Below, in pieces: positions 1-7,786 of a stretch of DNA of 15,335 nt. Made by a program: the position numbers and the translations under genes. Positions within the stretch are counted from its first letter, which is position 1, and each line of letters begins with the position of its first letter. The notes beneath the pieces were generated by a model. It ran no database searches, had not been told where the DNA came from, and worked only from the letters and a program-made list of their open reading frames with translations. Source of the DNA: Chloroflexota bacterium (GTDB taxonomy: Bacteria; Chloroflexota; Chloroflexia; Thermomicrobiales; UBA6265); assembly GCA_023415845.1 (NCBI GenBank), contig JAEZJB010000360.1, positions 1-15,335 on the forward strand, read 5' to 3'.

Positions 1-452
1 ACGCTGACCATCTTGTCGAAGACGGTCATCCCGTCCTCGGTGGTGGTGTTGAACTCGAAATCGTGGTTGTGATAGCCGAACCTGATCCTGGCTTCCGCCA
101 GTCGTTCGGCGAAGCCGTCGAACTGGCGGGCAATGGCCTCGAGCGATGCCGCCGAACGGTCCTCGGGGGCGATCCATGGCACGATGGCCCACTCGGCGCC
201 GAGGGTGGTGAGGTCCTCAACCACACCTTCGAGCCGATTCTGGAAGTCCGCCAGCGGGATGTGGGCACTGGATGTCCGCAAGCCGTAGCGATCGAGCAGG
301 TCCTTCAATTCCTGCGCCGACTTGCCCTGGAACCCGGCGAACTCGACCGCCTGGTATCCCGCGTCGGCCACCTGGCTGAGTGCCGCCTCGAAGTCCTCGG
401 CAGTCAGGCTGCGAATTGTGTAGAGCTGAATGGAGATCTCGTCTGCTTTCAT
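1..452 (-). CDS. Sugar phosphate isomerase/epimerase-like TIM-barrel protein, 3' end cut by window edge
   Basis: The reading frame starts at an ATG at 452 and stays open to the left edge, giving the first 150 residues. It begins MKADEISIQLYTIR and has the repeated alpha/beta pattern of the xylose isomerase-like (AP endonuclease 2) TIM barrel. Family landmarks are H64 in SSAHIPL and the F-G-Y-H-N-H-D-F-E-F strand (H128, H130), which usually contributes metal and substrate contacts. Full members have about 250 to 300 residues, so roughly half is missing. A GGGAGGG Shine-Dalgarno lies 5 nt before the ATG. It follows the Gfo/Idh oxidoreductase by 38 bp and looks like a late gene of the same operon. 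Known members isomerise, epimerise or eliminate on sugars, keto-inositols or 3-keto-glycosides; the substrate cannot be read from the sequence. Confidence 0.88.
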   Translation of the reverse strand, partial: MKADEISIQLYTIRSLTAEDFEAALSQVADAGYQAVEFAGFQGKSAQELKDLLDRYGLRTSSAHIPLADFQNRLEGVVEDLTTLGAEWAIVPWIAPEDRSAASLEAIARQFDGFAERLAEARIRFGYHNHDFEFNTTTEDGMTVFDKMVS

Positions 453-490
453 CCGTGCCCTCCCGGGATACGTGACCCTGCCGCGACTGA

Positions 491-1582
491 CTAGAACGTG
501 GTGGAGAGCGCGACTGGCTCGCCCGATTCGGCACTGGCCAGGGCGCCATTGATGATCTCGAGGACGTGGGTGGCATGCTCTGGTGAGAGGATGTTCGTCC
601 CACCGTGTTCGATCACATCGATAGCATGCAGGATACCCGACTCGAGAATGCCGTCGATCGGCAGCGGGTTGGGTGTGGGAACATCCTCTTCCCACGCATC
701 GCGGCCAGCGCCGGCGAAGAGGAAGTCGGTGGACCCGTTGCCGGAGTACCACTGGCGAGCCGACACGCTGGCCGTGCCCAGCGTTCCGTACAACTCGAAC
801 ATGGGTGCCTTGGAACCTACAACGGCGTAGGTCGTGAACAGGTTGGCGAATCGACCGTCGTCGAAGGTCAGGTTGATGGACAGCACGTCCGGGGTTTCAA
901 CGGTGATCTTCTCGCCCGCAAACCGGTCCTGCAGCAGTTCCCGCTCGGGATAGACGATGTCGCCAACCGCCGATACGGTTTTTGCCGGACCGAACAGGCC
1001 AGTGATGGTGTGGAGCATGTAGATGCCAATATCGATCAGCGGCCCCACGCCCTTGCGGTAGAAGACCTTGGGATCGCCGGTGTATTCCTTCCAGGCCGCC
1101 GGTCCCATGCCGCCGATGTGCGCCTTGATCGTGTGGGCGTGGCCGAAGTCGCCGTTGGCGATCCGCTCCTTGAGCCAGACCATGCGGGCAGTGGTGATGG
1201 TCGATGGCGCCATGAAGAGATGCAGGTCATTTGCCTGCGCGATCTCGGCGAGTTCAACCGCTTCGTCGATCGTGGCGGCGATTGGCTTTTCCGAATAGAC
1301 GCTGGCGCCGGACTCCAGCACCCTGGCGGAGATGCTGCGATGAAGCGGCGCCGGGGTCAGGTTGAACACGAGATCGAGTCCGCCCGAGTGGGCCAGGAAT
1401 GCGTCGAAGTCGGTATAGCCGGTTGCTTCCGGAAACTCCTGCCGCGCCACGTCGACCCGTTCCTGCACGGTATCGAAGACGGCAACCACGTCAATCCGAT
1501 CGGCACCGATCTGCTTGATAACGGGAAGGTACGTGTACTGTGCGATGAACCCGCACCCAATTACACCAGCTCGAATTGCCAC
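491..1582 (-). CDS. Gfo/Idh/MocA family NAD(P)-dependent sugar oxidoreductase
   Basis: From the GTG at 1582 the protein has 363 residues, normal for the family. The N-terminal Rossmann fold shows G-V-I-G-C-G-F-I-A (6-14) for NAD(P) binding. The family E-K-P motif follows at 98-100 (K99 is the usual catalytic lysine). The C-terminal alpha/beta domain carries a G-x-G-P-L-x-D-x-G-x-Y-x-L-H stretch with D184 and H191. Such enzymes oxidise or reduce a hydroxyl of a sugar, inositol or glycoside in the cytoplasm, or outside if exported; no signal peptide is seen. Start choice: AGGAAGGG lies 6 nt before the GTG at 1582. In-frame starts at 1600 (ATG) and 1621 (GTG) have no good ribosome site but cannot be excluded. 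The gene is 106 bp after the transporter ATPase and 38 bp before the isomerase-like gene. Substrate unknown. Confidence 0.9.
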   Translation of the reverse strand: MAIRAGVIGCGFIAQYTYLPVIKQIGADRIDVVAVFDTVQERVDVARQEFPEATGYTDFDAFLAHSGGLDLVFNLTPAPLHRSISARVLESGASVYSEKPIAATIDEAVELAEIAQANDLHLFMAPSTITTARMVWLKERIANGDFGHAHTIKAHIGGMGPAAWKEYTGDPKVFYRKGVGPLIDIGIYMLHTITGLFGPAKTVSAVGDIVYPERELLQDRFAGEKITVETPDVLSINLTFDDGRFANLFTTYAVVGSKAPMFELYGTLGTASVSARQWYSGNGSTDFLFAGAGRDAWEEDVPTPNPLPIDGILESGILHAIDVIEHGGTNILSPEHATHVLEIINGALASAESGEPVALSTTF

Positions 1583-1588
1583 AATTTG

Positions 1589-1596
1589 CCCTTCCT
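1589..1596 (-). promoter_or_regulatory. Shine-Dalgarno site that decides the oxidoreductase start
   Basis: The minus strand reads AGGAAGGG, then 6 nt (CAAATT), then GTG at 1582. The two upstream in-frame starts at 1600 and 1621 lack a comparable site, and the one at 1600 would place this motif inside the coding region. This supports the shorter protein, which begins directly at the first Rossmann strand. Confidence 0.65.
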
Positions 1597-1618
1597 GCAT
1601 GTTGGGGAGGTCGTTTTT

Positions 1619-1632
1619 CACCCGCTCGGGTG
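1619..1632 (-). promoter_or_regulatory. Short inverted repeat between transporter and oxidoreductase genes
   Basis: CACCCG and CGGGTG flank a two-base centre, in the 106-bp gap between the last transporter ATPase and the oxidoreductase. On the minus strand it is followed by GAAAAACG with no U-run, so it does not look like an intrinsic terminator. It could be a small operator or an mRNA hairpin that separates transporter from enzyme expression, or chance in GC-rich DNA. No convincing promoter was found beside it. Confidence 0.25.
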
Positions 1633-1688
1633 CGGATGCTCATACAAAGGTACCGCTGATCGCCCTGCCTGCAAGGTCCGAAGGCACT

Positions 1689-2774
1689 CTACTCCTGAAT
1701 CGAAGGCTCCATTCCCGGGTCATCGAGGCGAGAGCGGACCCCTCGAGCCTCTTCACCGGCGGGATAGAGATGGCAGCGCACCCAGTGCCGGGATTCGAGC
1801 CAGGAAATGCCGGGCATGGTCTCACGGCAGACGGGCATGGCATACGGACAGCGCGGCTCGAACGGGCAGCCTGGTGGCGGATCGATCAATGACGGAATCT
1901 CGCCCCTCGCCGGTGCTTCCTGCGTGCGGAGGCCGGCGTGCGGGTTGGGGACGGCCGAAAGGAGCAGCTTCGTGTACGGGTGGGCCGGCTCCTCGATCAG
2001 GCTCCGGCTTTCCGCGCCTTCGACCATGCGGCCGGCATACATGACGTTGGTCTTGTCGGCGATGTAGCGAGCACTGGCGATGTCGTGGGTGATGTACAGG
2101 AACGAGATGCCTCGTTCGGCACGCAGGCGGTCGATCAGATTGAGGATCCCGATCCGGATCGAGACGTCGAGCATGGAGACCGGTTCGTCGGCCAGCATCA
2201 CCTTCGGCTCGACGGCCAGCGCCCGGGCAAAGGCGACGCGCTGGCGCTGGCCACCGGAGAGCTGGTACGGAAACCGGGCGGCGACCTCGGCGGCCGGACT
2301 CAAACCCACCGTATCGAGGAGCTCGATCACCCGTTCGCGGGTCTCGCGGCGTCCCTTCGTCTTCTTGTGAATCTTCAGCGGGCGTTCAAGGTGATACCGG
2401 ATCGGGTGGACGGGATTCAGGGATCCGAACGGGTCCTGGAACACCATCTGGACATCACCGCGGTAGGCGAGCGAGGCCCCGCGTGACTCCGTTTTCAGCA
2501 CATCGTTGCCGTTGTAAATGATCTCGCCGCTGGTTGGCGGCATCAGGCGCGCCAGCATTCGTGCGGTCGTGCTTTTTCCGGAGCCGGACTCACCGACGAC
2601 GGCGACGACTTCACCACGAGGCAACGAGAAGGAAACGTCCTCCAGGGCATGGACGACCTTCTTGTCCATGATGCCGCCGACGGGGAAATGCTTGGTGAGG
2701 TTCCTGACCTCGATCACGTTGTCCGCCACAGTGCTGGTCTCGGGGGTGCTGCCCCTCACCACATCAATCACCAT
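1689..2774 (-). CDS. Opp/Dpp-class ABC transporter ATP-binding protein (DppF/OppF position)
   Basis: The 361-residue cytoplasmic ATPase energises the importer encoded just upstream. Visible elements are Walker A G-E-S-G-S-G-K-S-T (61-69), Q-loop Q113, signature L-S-G-G-Q (172-176), Walker B V-M-L-A-D-E (192-197) and the H-loop H230. The C-terminal oligopeptide/dipeptide extension holds four cysteines (C303, C309, C316, C334) in C-P-F-x-P-R-C-P spacing. A [4Fe-4S] cluster has been described at this position in some homologues. The ATG at 2774 overlaps the 3' end of the preceding ATPase gene by 11 bp, suggesting translational coupling; a GTG at 2792 would add six residues. Opp-class transporters carry peptides, nickel or oligosaccharides. 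The regulator and enzymes of this operon favour an oligosaccharide, which is inference. Confidence 0.94.
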   Translation of the reverse strand: MVIDVVRGSTPETSTVADNVIEVRNLTKHFPVGGIMDKKVVHALEDVSFSLPRGEVVAVVGESGSGKSTTARMLARLMPPTSGEIIYNGNDVLKTESRGASLAYRGDVQMVFQDPFGSLNPVHPIRYHLERPLKIHKKTKGRRETRERVIELLDTVGLSPAAEVAARFPYQLSGGQRQRVAFARALAVEPKVMLADEPVSMLDVSIRIGILNLIDRLRAERGISFLYITHDIASARYIADKTNVMYAGRMVEGAESRSLIEEPAHPYTKLLLSAVPNPHAGLRTQEAPARGEIPSLIDPPPGCPFEPRCPYAMPVCRETMPGISWLESRHWVRCHLYPAGEEARGVRSRLDDPGMEPSIQE

Positions 2775-3804
2775 TTGGCACCGCCCTGGCACGCACTTCC
2801 GGATAGAGATGGCAGGCCACGAAATGTCCCTCGCTTATTTCAGTCAGCACGGGAAAGAACCGGTCACATGGCTCGAATCGCTTTGGACAGCGGGGATGGA
2901 AGCGGCAGCCGGTGGGCGGGGCCACCAGATCGGGCGGCGAACCGGGAATGCCTTCCAGCCGCTTGCGGTCTCCGGTCAACGACGGGAATGACGACATCAG
3001 GCCCTGTGTGTACGGGTGGAGCGGATTCTCGAACAGCTGGCGGGCCGGAGCCATCTCCACGATCTGGCCGGCATACATGATCGCGATGCGGTCGGAGATC
3101 TCGACCAGCAGGGAGAGGTCGTGCGTGATGAACAGGATGGAAAAGCCGAGCCGTTCCTTCAGTTCGGAGATCTGGTACATGATCTCCTTCTGCACCACCA
3201 CGTCGAGCGCGGTGGTCGGCTCGTCCATGATCATCAACGGGGGGTTGAGGACCAGGGCGATCGCGATCACCGCACGTTGGCGCATGCCGCCGGAGAGTTC
3301 GTGCGGGTAGGAGTCGATCCGGCCCTCTTCGATGCCGACGATCTTGAGCATCTCGGCAGCGCGCCGTCGGGCATCGCTTTTGGTCATTGGGGTATGGGCG
3401 CGAATGGCGTCGGAAATCTGATCCCCGACGGTCATGACCGGATTGAGCGAATTCATGGCGCTCTGGAAAACCATCGAGACTTCCCGCCAGCGAAAATCGG
3501 CGAGTTCGGCGTCCGACATTGCCAGCACGTCGCGGCCGCCGAACTCCACCTTGCCGCCGGTGATGATGGCGGGCGGCTGCAGAATCCGCAGAATCGCCTG
3601 AGCGATGGTCGACTTGCCCGAGCCAGACTCCCCGGCGAGCCCGAGGACCTCCCCCGGCGCGACGCTGAAGGTGACCCCATCAACCGCCCGCACCGGACCG
3701 CGGGGCGAGAGGTATTCAACGTGCAGGTCTTCGACGTCGATCAGCGCTTTACCCGCTGCACTCGAACCTCCGCGGGAGACTCCCTCGCGCGTACTCGTTA
3801 CCAT
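2764..3804 (-). CDS. Opp/Dpp-class ABC transporter ATP-binding protein (DppD/OppD position)
   Basis: This 346-residue ATPase is the partner of the next gene; together they should form the heterodimeric motor of the importer. Walker A is at 58-66 (G-E-S-G-S-G-K-S-T), Q-loop Q114, signature L-S-G-G-M at 170-174, Walker B M-I-M-D-E at 191-195 and H-loop H228. As in its partner, the C-terminal extension has four cysteines (C300, C306, C313, C331) in C-x-F-x-P-R-C-P context. The first 20 residues are Ser/Gly-rich and precede the ATPase fold, so they may be a flexible tail. The ATG at 3804 has GGGAG 7 nt upstream and lies two bases after the permease stop codon, so translation is probably coupled. 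D and F are clearly divergent in sequence, as expected for an Opp-type pair. Confidence 0.95.
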   Translation of the reverse strand: MVTSTREGVSRGGSSAAGKALIDVEDLHVEYLSPRGPVRAVDGVTFSVAPGEVLGLAGESGSGKSTIAQAILRILQPPAIITGGKVEFGGRDVLAMSDAELADFRWREVSMVFQSAMNSLNPVMTVGDQISDAIRAHTPMTKSDARRRAAEMLKIVGIEEGRIDSYPHELSGGMRQRAVIAIALVLNPPLMIMDEPTTALDVVVQKEIMYQISELKERLGFSILFITHDLSLLVEISDRIAIMYAGQIVEMAPARQLFENPLHPYTQGLMSSFPSLTGDRKRLEGIPGSPPDLVAPPTGCRFHPRCPKRFEPCDRFFPVLTEISEGHFVACHLYPEVRARAVPNGD

Positions 3805-3806
3805 GG

Positions 3807-4844
3807 TCAGTCTCCCGTTCCACTCCGCAGCACCGGTGTCGCCCGCGAAGCTCCCAGGTGACGCTTGCTCTTGCGCAGCACCTCCTGGGTTTCACGCTGC
3901 GACCGGAGACGCGGATTCGTCAGTTCGTCGATGGCGAAGTTCAACAGGGCGAAGGCGAAGGCGACCAGCGCGATGCAGGCGCCACTCGGCACGAAGGTCC
4001 ACCAGGCACCGGTGATGAGGCCACCGTTGTTCTGCGCCCAGTAGAGGTTCGTGCCCCAGGAGATGGTGCTGGGGTTCCCCAGCCCAAGGAATTCAAGACC
4101 TGCCTGGGCGCCGATCGCATAGATGACCGCGCCGAACATGCCAGCCATGAGGATGGAGAGCATGTTGGGGAGGATTTCGCGGAAGATAATGGTCGGTGCC
4201 CGCTCGCCCGCGACCTGGGCAGACGAAACGAAATCCTTTTCCCGCAGCGCCATGGTCTGCGCGCGCAACACGCGTGCGCCCCACGCCCAGCCGGTGGCGG
4301 TCAACACGAAGACGATCGTCCAGAATCCCGGCTTCAGGAACGCCGCGAGCACAACCAGCAACGGAATGGCGGGCACGATGAGGATGACATTCATGATGAC
4401 GGAGAGGACGTCGTCGATGCGCCCCCGGAAATAGCCGGCAGTCATGCCGACGATCGTGCCGACGATGGTGACGCCGACGCCGACCAGCAGTCCGGTCGCC
4501 ATCGAGTTCCTGGCGCCCCACACGGTGCGCGAGAAGACATCCTGTCCGTACCCATCGGTGCCGAACCAGAACTCCGCCGACGGTGCCTGATTGGGTCGCG
4601 CCACGAAGTCACTGGGATCATAACGAACGATCCAGGGCGCGAAAATGGCCATGGTGAGGAACACGAGCAGAATGAAGGCTCCGACCGCTGCCTTGCGATT
4701 GCTCAGCAACCCGGCCAGTGGGTGACGTCCTTTGACGCGCTTCGCTGGCGCCGGGCTAACCGGCACCAGGTCATCGGCCTCGGGGATGGGGAGTCCTTCC
4801 TGAGTCAGGTCGACTTCAGACGGGGTGACGCCAGTGATGGCCAT
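3807..4844 (-). CDS. Opp/Dpp-class ABC transporter permease (DppC/OppC position)
   Basis: This 345-residue integral membrane protein is one half of the importer pore. A charged N-terminal tail of about 50 residues precedes the first membrane segment (about 53-72). The family motif F-G-T-D-x-x-G-x-D-V-F-S-R follows at 94-106. Further hydrophobic segments lie at about 115-138, 147-170, 174-190, 228-252 and 283-305. The cytoplasmic coupling (EAA-type) loop that contacts the ATPases is at about 209-227, A-Q-V-A-G-E-R-A-P-T-I-I-F-R-E-I-L-P-N. The C-terminal N-P-R-L-R is typical. A G-rich Shine-Dalgarno (GAAGGGGG) precedes the ATG at 4844. The gap to the upstream permease is 4 bp and to the downstream ATPase 2 bp, so the four transporter genes are tightly packed. 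Confidence 0.95.
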   Translation of the reverse strand: MAITGVTPSEVDLTQEGLPIPEADDLVPVSPAPAKRVKGRHPLAGLLSNRKAAVGAFILLVFLTMAIFAPWIVRYDPSDFVARPNQAPSAEFWFGTDGYGQDVFSRTVWGARNSMATGLLVGVGVTIVGTIVGMTAGYFRGRIDDVLSVIMNVILIVPAIPLLVVLAAFLKPGFWTIVFVLTATGWAWGARVLRAQTMALREKDFVSSAQVAGERAPTIIFREILPNMLSILMAGMFGAVIYAIGAQAGLEFLGLGNPSTISWGTNLYWAQNNGGLITGAWWTFVPSGACIALVAFAFALLNFAIDELTNPRLRSQRETQEVLRKSKRHLGASRATPVLRSGTGD

Positions 4845-4848
4845 GCCA

Positions 4849-5826
4849 TTACCCCCTTCGCACGCGCGGATCGAGCCGCACGTAGAGCAGGTCCACGATC
4901 AGGTTGGCCGCCAGCACGGCGAACGTGATCATCAGAAAGATTCCCTGCATCAACTGGTAGTCGAGCCGCTGGACGGCAGTGATCAACTGGTAGCCCAGGC
5001 CCGGGTAGGCGAAGACGATTTCGGTGATCAGCGATCCGCCGAGCACGAAGCCAAGGGCCATGCCGAACTGGGTGAGATTCGGCAGCATCGCATTCCGTGC
5101 TGCATACGAGAACATCACGCGGCGCTGCGGGAGGCCCTTCGCCTCGGCCATCGTCACGTAATCCTCGGAGAGCGTGCTGATCATGGCGTTGCGCATGCTC
5201 AACACCCAGCCGCCAACCGAGACCAGGACGATCGTGGCGGCGGGGAGGACCAGGTGACTCATCACGCTACCAACGAACTCCAGCGACCAGGCGGGTGAGA
5301 GCCGGTCACTGTAGGCATGACGGAGCGGGAAGAGCCCCCACTCGAACCCCAGAAAGAACAACGCCAGCATCGCCAGCCAGAAATAGGGGAAGGAGCCAAT
5401 CAACTGCAGGAAGGGCGGCAGGAACGAATCCGCCCAGGAACCACGACGCCAGGCGGCGATGATCCCCAGCGTGGTGCCGATCAGGAACGAGATGACGACG
5501 GCCGTCCCGCCCAGCAGCAAGGTCCAGAACAACGCATTGCCGATGACCTCGCTGACCGGGGCCGGGAAGTTCGAGGTCGAGACCCCCATTTCGCCGCGGA
5601 AAATATTGCCCAGGTAGGAAAAATACTGCTTCCACAGCGGGTCGTCGGAGATGCCATACGCCTGCTCCATCGCCGCCAGGGTTTCGGGGGTCACCCGGCC
5701 CTGGAGCTGGGCGGCGAGCGCATCACCCGGATCGCCCGGCATCCAGCGTGGCAGGAAAAAGTTGAAGGTCAAGGACGCCCAGGCCGCGATGAGGTAGAAC
5801 CCTATGCGGTTAAGGATGTAGGCCAT
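4849..5826 (-). CDS. Opp/Dpp-class ABC transporter permease (DppB/OppB position)
   Basis: From the ATG at 5826 the protein has 325 residues, usual for DppB-type permeases. It starts MAYILNRIGFYLIAAWASLT, a first membrane helix that opens the family, followed by the typical F-F-L-P-R-W-M-P-G-D-P. Further hydrophobic segments lie at about 98-124, 138-162, 190-212, 252-272 and 295-315. The coupling loop E-D-Y-V-T-M-A-E-A-K-G-L-P-Q-R-R-V-M (221-238), followed by Y-A-A-R-N-A-M-L-P, is the strongest family mark. An in-frame start at 5856 would add ten residues. I prefer 5826 because GGAAGGGG lies 8 nt upstream and the helix starts right there. The gene is first of the pore and motor genes, 106 bp after the binding protein across a hairpin. 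Confidence 0.95.
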   Translation of the reverse strand: MAYILNRIGFYLIAAWASLTFNFFLPRWMPGDPGDALAAQLQGRVTPETLAAMEQAYGISDDPLWKQYFSYLGNIFRGEMGVSTSNFPAPVSEVIGNALFWTLLLGGTAVVISFLIGTTLGIIAAWRRGSWADSFLPPFLQLIGSFPYFWLAMLALFFLGFEWGLFPLRHAYSDRLSPAWSLEFVGSVMSHLVLPAATIVLVSVGGWVLSMRNAMISTLSEDYVTMAEAKGLPQRRVMFSYAARNAMLPNLTQFGMALGFVLGGSLITEIVFAYPGLGYQLITAVQRLDYQLMQGIFLMITFAVLAANLIVDLLYVRLDPRVRRG

Positions 5827-5834
5827 TGCGCGTG

Positions 5835-5842
5835 CCCCTTCC
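5835..5842 (-). promoter_or_regulatory. Shine-Dalgarno site that decides the DppB-type permease start
   Basis: The minus strand reads GGAAGGGG, then 8 nt, then ATG at 5826. If translation began at the in-frame start at 5856 this motif would be coding. The shorter protein starts at the membrane helix, as homologues do. Confidence 0.65.
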
Positions 5843-5890
5843 GCGAATCCATCCACTTATCTGCGTGATCACATGTCACTCCAACGGGAA

Positions 5891-5921
5891 CGCGTCCCAG
5901 GCCTGTCTGGCCCGGGACGCG
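5891..5921 (-). terminator. Stable hairpin between binding-protein and permease genes (leaky terminator or mRNA stabiliser)
   Basis: Arms of 13 bp (5891-5903 and 5909-5921) enclose a 5-nt loop, 11 nt after the binding-protein stop codon. In DNA the arms differ at one position. In minus-strand RNA that position becomes a G-U pair, so the full stem forms only in the transcript of this operon. No U-run follows, so it is a poor intrinsic terminator. Hairpins here are known to protect the upstream binding-protein mRNA from 3' decay or cause partial termination, giving more binding protein than pore (as between malE and malF). Which applies is inference. Confidence 0.6.
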
Positions 5922-5932
5922 CTCGCTGGTGA

Positions 5933-7702
5933 TCAGCCTTCGACCGGCGTCAGGTTGGTGAGCACGATGCCGCGCTCGGCTGCATAGGTCGAAAGAATCG
6001 CGTACGGATCTTCCTCGGACGGGAAGCCAGTGATGCGCGAATTGTTGAACTCACCCCACTGCGGACCGGGGAAGAGTGGCACCGCCGGGGCGAACTCCGA
6101 GTAGATCAACTGGAGCTGGTTGGCGATATCTCGCTGCTCGGCTTCGTCGGAGGTAGCGGCGAAGTCGGCGAGCAGTTGGTCGGCCTCCTCGCTGGCAAAT
6201 CGTTGCCAGTTCTCGGTGCCGGAGGTCCCGATCGGCTTCTTGGTGTCGCTGCTCATGCAGCCGCGGTAGAAGTTCCAGACTGTGGCGCCCTGCGACGACC
6301 AGCCGATCGACATCGTGAAGTCGCCTTCCTGCACGCGCGACTGCCAGGTCGTCTGGTCATACGGCTGAACGGTGGCCTTGATGCCGATGTCAGCCAGTGA
6401 CCGCGACATGATTTCGCAGGCCTGCACCCAGTCGGACCAGCCGGAGACGACGTTCAGGTCGTACTCCATCGGCGTGCCGTCGGCCGTCATCCGGACTTCG
6501 CCCTCCATCGTCAGGCCAGCGGCATCGAGCAGCGCATTCGCCTCATCGACGTTGTAGTCGGTCCAGGTTGCCGCCTTGGCATCCTCGAACTTCCACGAGT
6601 CGAAGGCGTCGGACAGGCCCGTGGCATCTGCCGGATGGGTGTAGCCGAACATGGCGATGTCGCAGATTTGCTGCCGATCGATCGCCATCGACACGGCCTT
6701 GCGCACGTCGGCGTTGTCGAACGGCGCGATTTCGGTGTTCAGGTAGAGGTGAACGACCGCACCGGTGGGCGGGAACCAGTAGTTGTGATGCTCCGGATCC
6801 TCCGCGACATAGACGTTCTCGATATCCGGAATGAAGTTCGCCTGCCAGTCGAGTTCGCCGTTGATGCCGGCCAGCTGCACGGCGTTGTTGTCCGGGAACG
6901 CGGGGAGGCTGATGCCGGCAATCGCCGGCTTGCCTTCCTGCCAGTAATTCGGGTTGGCGCCAAGTTCGAAGATCTGGGCCTCGAAACGCGTGACCTCGGT
7001 GAACGGGCCGGTGCCAACCGGTTCTTCATTGGTGAAGGTCGTCGGGTCTTCGATGGAGCCGAAGATGTGCTGGGGCACGATCACCTGGCCACCAATTTCG
7101 TACTGGGCGATGGTCAAGACTTCTTTGAAGGTGAAGACGACCGTCGAATCGTCGGTGGCTTCAATCGAGTCAATGTATGGCATCGGACCGCGAGCACCGT
7201 TACCCGGCAGCGCATCGTTGTCCCGGAGCAGGTTCCAGGTGAACGCCACGTCATTGGCCGTGAACGGCGTGCCGTCGGACCAGGTGACGCCGTCCTGAAT
7301 GGTCATGGTAAGCGCCAGGTTGTCGTCACTGAACGACCATTCCTTCGCCAGCCATGGCACGGCCTCAGCCTTGATCGTATTCCAGACGAAAAGCGGCTCG
7401 TAGATCCCGAATAGCGTTGGCCACCGGCAGGAGACGTTCTCCGAGAGCAACGGGTTGAAGTTACGGATCCAGGTGGCCTGTTGCTCGTTGTTGGCGGTGA
7501 GGAGCACCGGCTCGCCCTGGGCGAAGGCCGAGACAGCGGCAGGCGCCACGGCGGCAGCCGCGCCGGACGCCGCAACCAGGCCACCCTTGAGCGCCATCGG
7601 CATCGCAGCCAGGGTGCCCGCTTCCTTCATGAAATCACGGCGGCTGATTTCACCGCGCAGGACGCGCGCCATCAACGAAGTGTCATGAGACTTCTTGGAC
7701 AT
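5933..7702 (-). CDS. ABC transporter substrate-binding protein, SBP_bac_5 family, Tat-type leader
   Basis: This 589-residue extracytoplasmic solute-binding protein delivers substrate to the permeases. A twin-arginine motif S-R-R-D-F-M-K (20-26) precedes an Ala/Gly-rich hydrophobic stretch (about 30-58) and a possible A-F-A|Q cleavage site after residue 61. There is no lipobox cysteine. The mature part shows family landmarks: G-I-Y-E-P-L-F, P-W-L-A-K-E-W, V-T-W-S-D-G-T-P-F-T-A-N-D-V-A-F-T, G-T-G-P-F and D-V-R-K-A-V-S-M-A-I-D-R. The N-F-N-P-L-L start and the overall pattern remind me of the oligosaccharide (Thermotoga cellobiose-binding-like) branch rather than classic DppA; this is memory, not a search. 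GAGGGG lies 8 nt before the ATG at 7702. The gene follows the regulator by 84 bp, with no clear promoter of its own. Confidence 0.94.
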   Translation of the reverse strand: MSKKSHDTSLMARVLRGEISRRDFMKEAGTLAAMPMALKGGLVAASGAAAAVAPAAVSAFAQGEPVLLTANNEQQATWIRNFNPLLSENVSCRWPTLFGIYEPLFVWNTIKAEAVPWLAKEWSFSDDNLALTMTIQDGVTWSDGTPFTANDVAFTWNLLRDNDALPGNGARGPMPYIDSIEATDDSTVVFTFKEVLTIAQYEIGGQVIVPQHIFGSIEDPTTFTNEEPVGTGPFTEVTRFEAQIFELGANPNYWQEGKPAIAGISLPAFPDNNAVQLAGINGELDWQANFIPDIENVYVAEDPEHHNYWFPPTGAVVHLYLNTEIAPFDNADVRKAVSMAIDRQQICDIAMFGYTHPADATGLSDAFDSWKFEDAKAATWTDYNVDEANALLDAAGLTMEGEVRMTADGTPMEYDLNVVSGWSDWVQACEIMSRSLADIGIKATVQPYDQTTWQSRVQEGDFTMSIGWSSQGATVWNFYRGCMSSDTKKPIGTSGTENWQRFASEEADQLLADFAATSDEAEQRDIANQLQLIYSEFAPAVPLFPGPQWGEFNNSRITGFPSEEDPYAILSTYAAERGIVLTNLTPVEG

Positions 7703-7786
7703 GCCTGATTCCCCTCTTGTTCGTTACTGGAATGGAAGATGACGGCTACGTGGCGCCTACCCACCTGCGTGCAACAGGTGCCCTCC

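Noticed and set aside
605..2044. Open frame of 479 codons on the plus strand opposite the oxidoreductase and part of an ATPase
   Set aside because: It runs across two well-supported minus-strand genes and their gap, with no domain or ribosome site of its own; a shadow of GC-rich codon use.
3016..4928. Two further long plus-strand frames (281 and 356 codons) opposite ATPase and permease genes
   Set aside because: Composition is Asp/His/Gly/Arg-rich without membrane helices or motifs, and they are antisense to obvious transporter genes.
7703..7786. Separate promoter or second operator for the binding-protein gene
   Set aside because: TTGCAC is present but without a -10 box at fitting distance. 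A short CACCTG/CAGGTG inverted repeat (7762-7780) does not resemble the operator at 8994. Read-through from the LacI-gene promoter is simpler.
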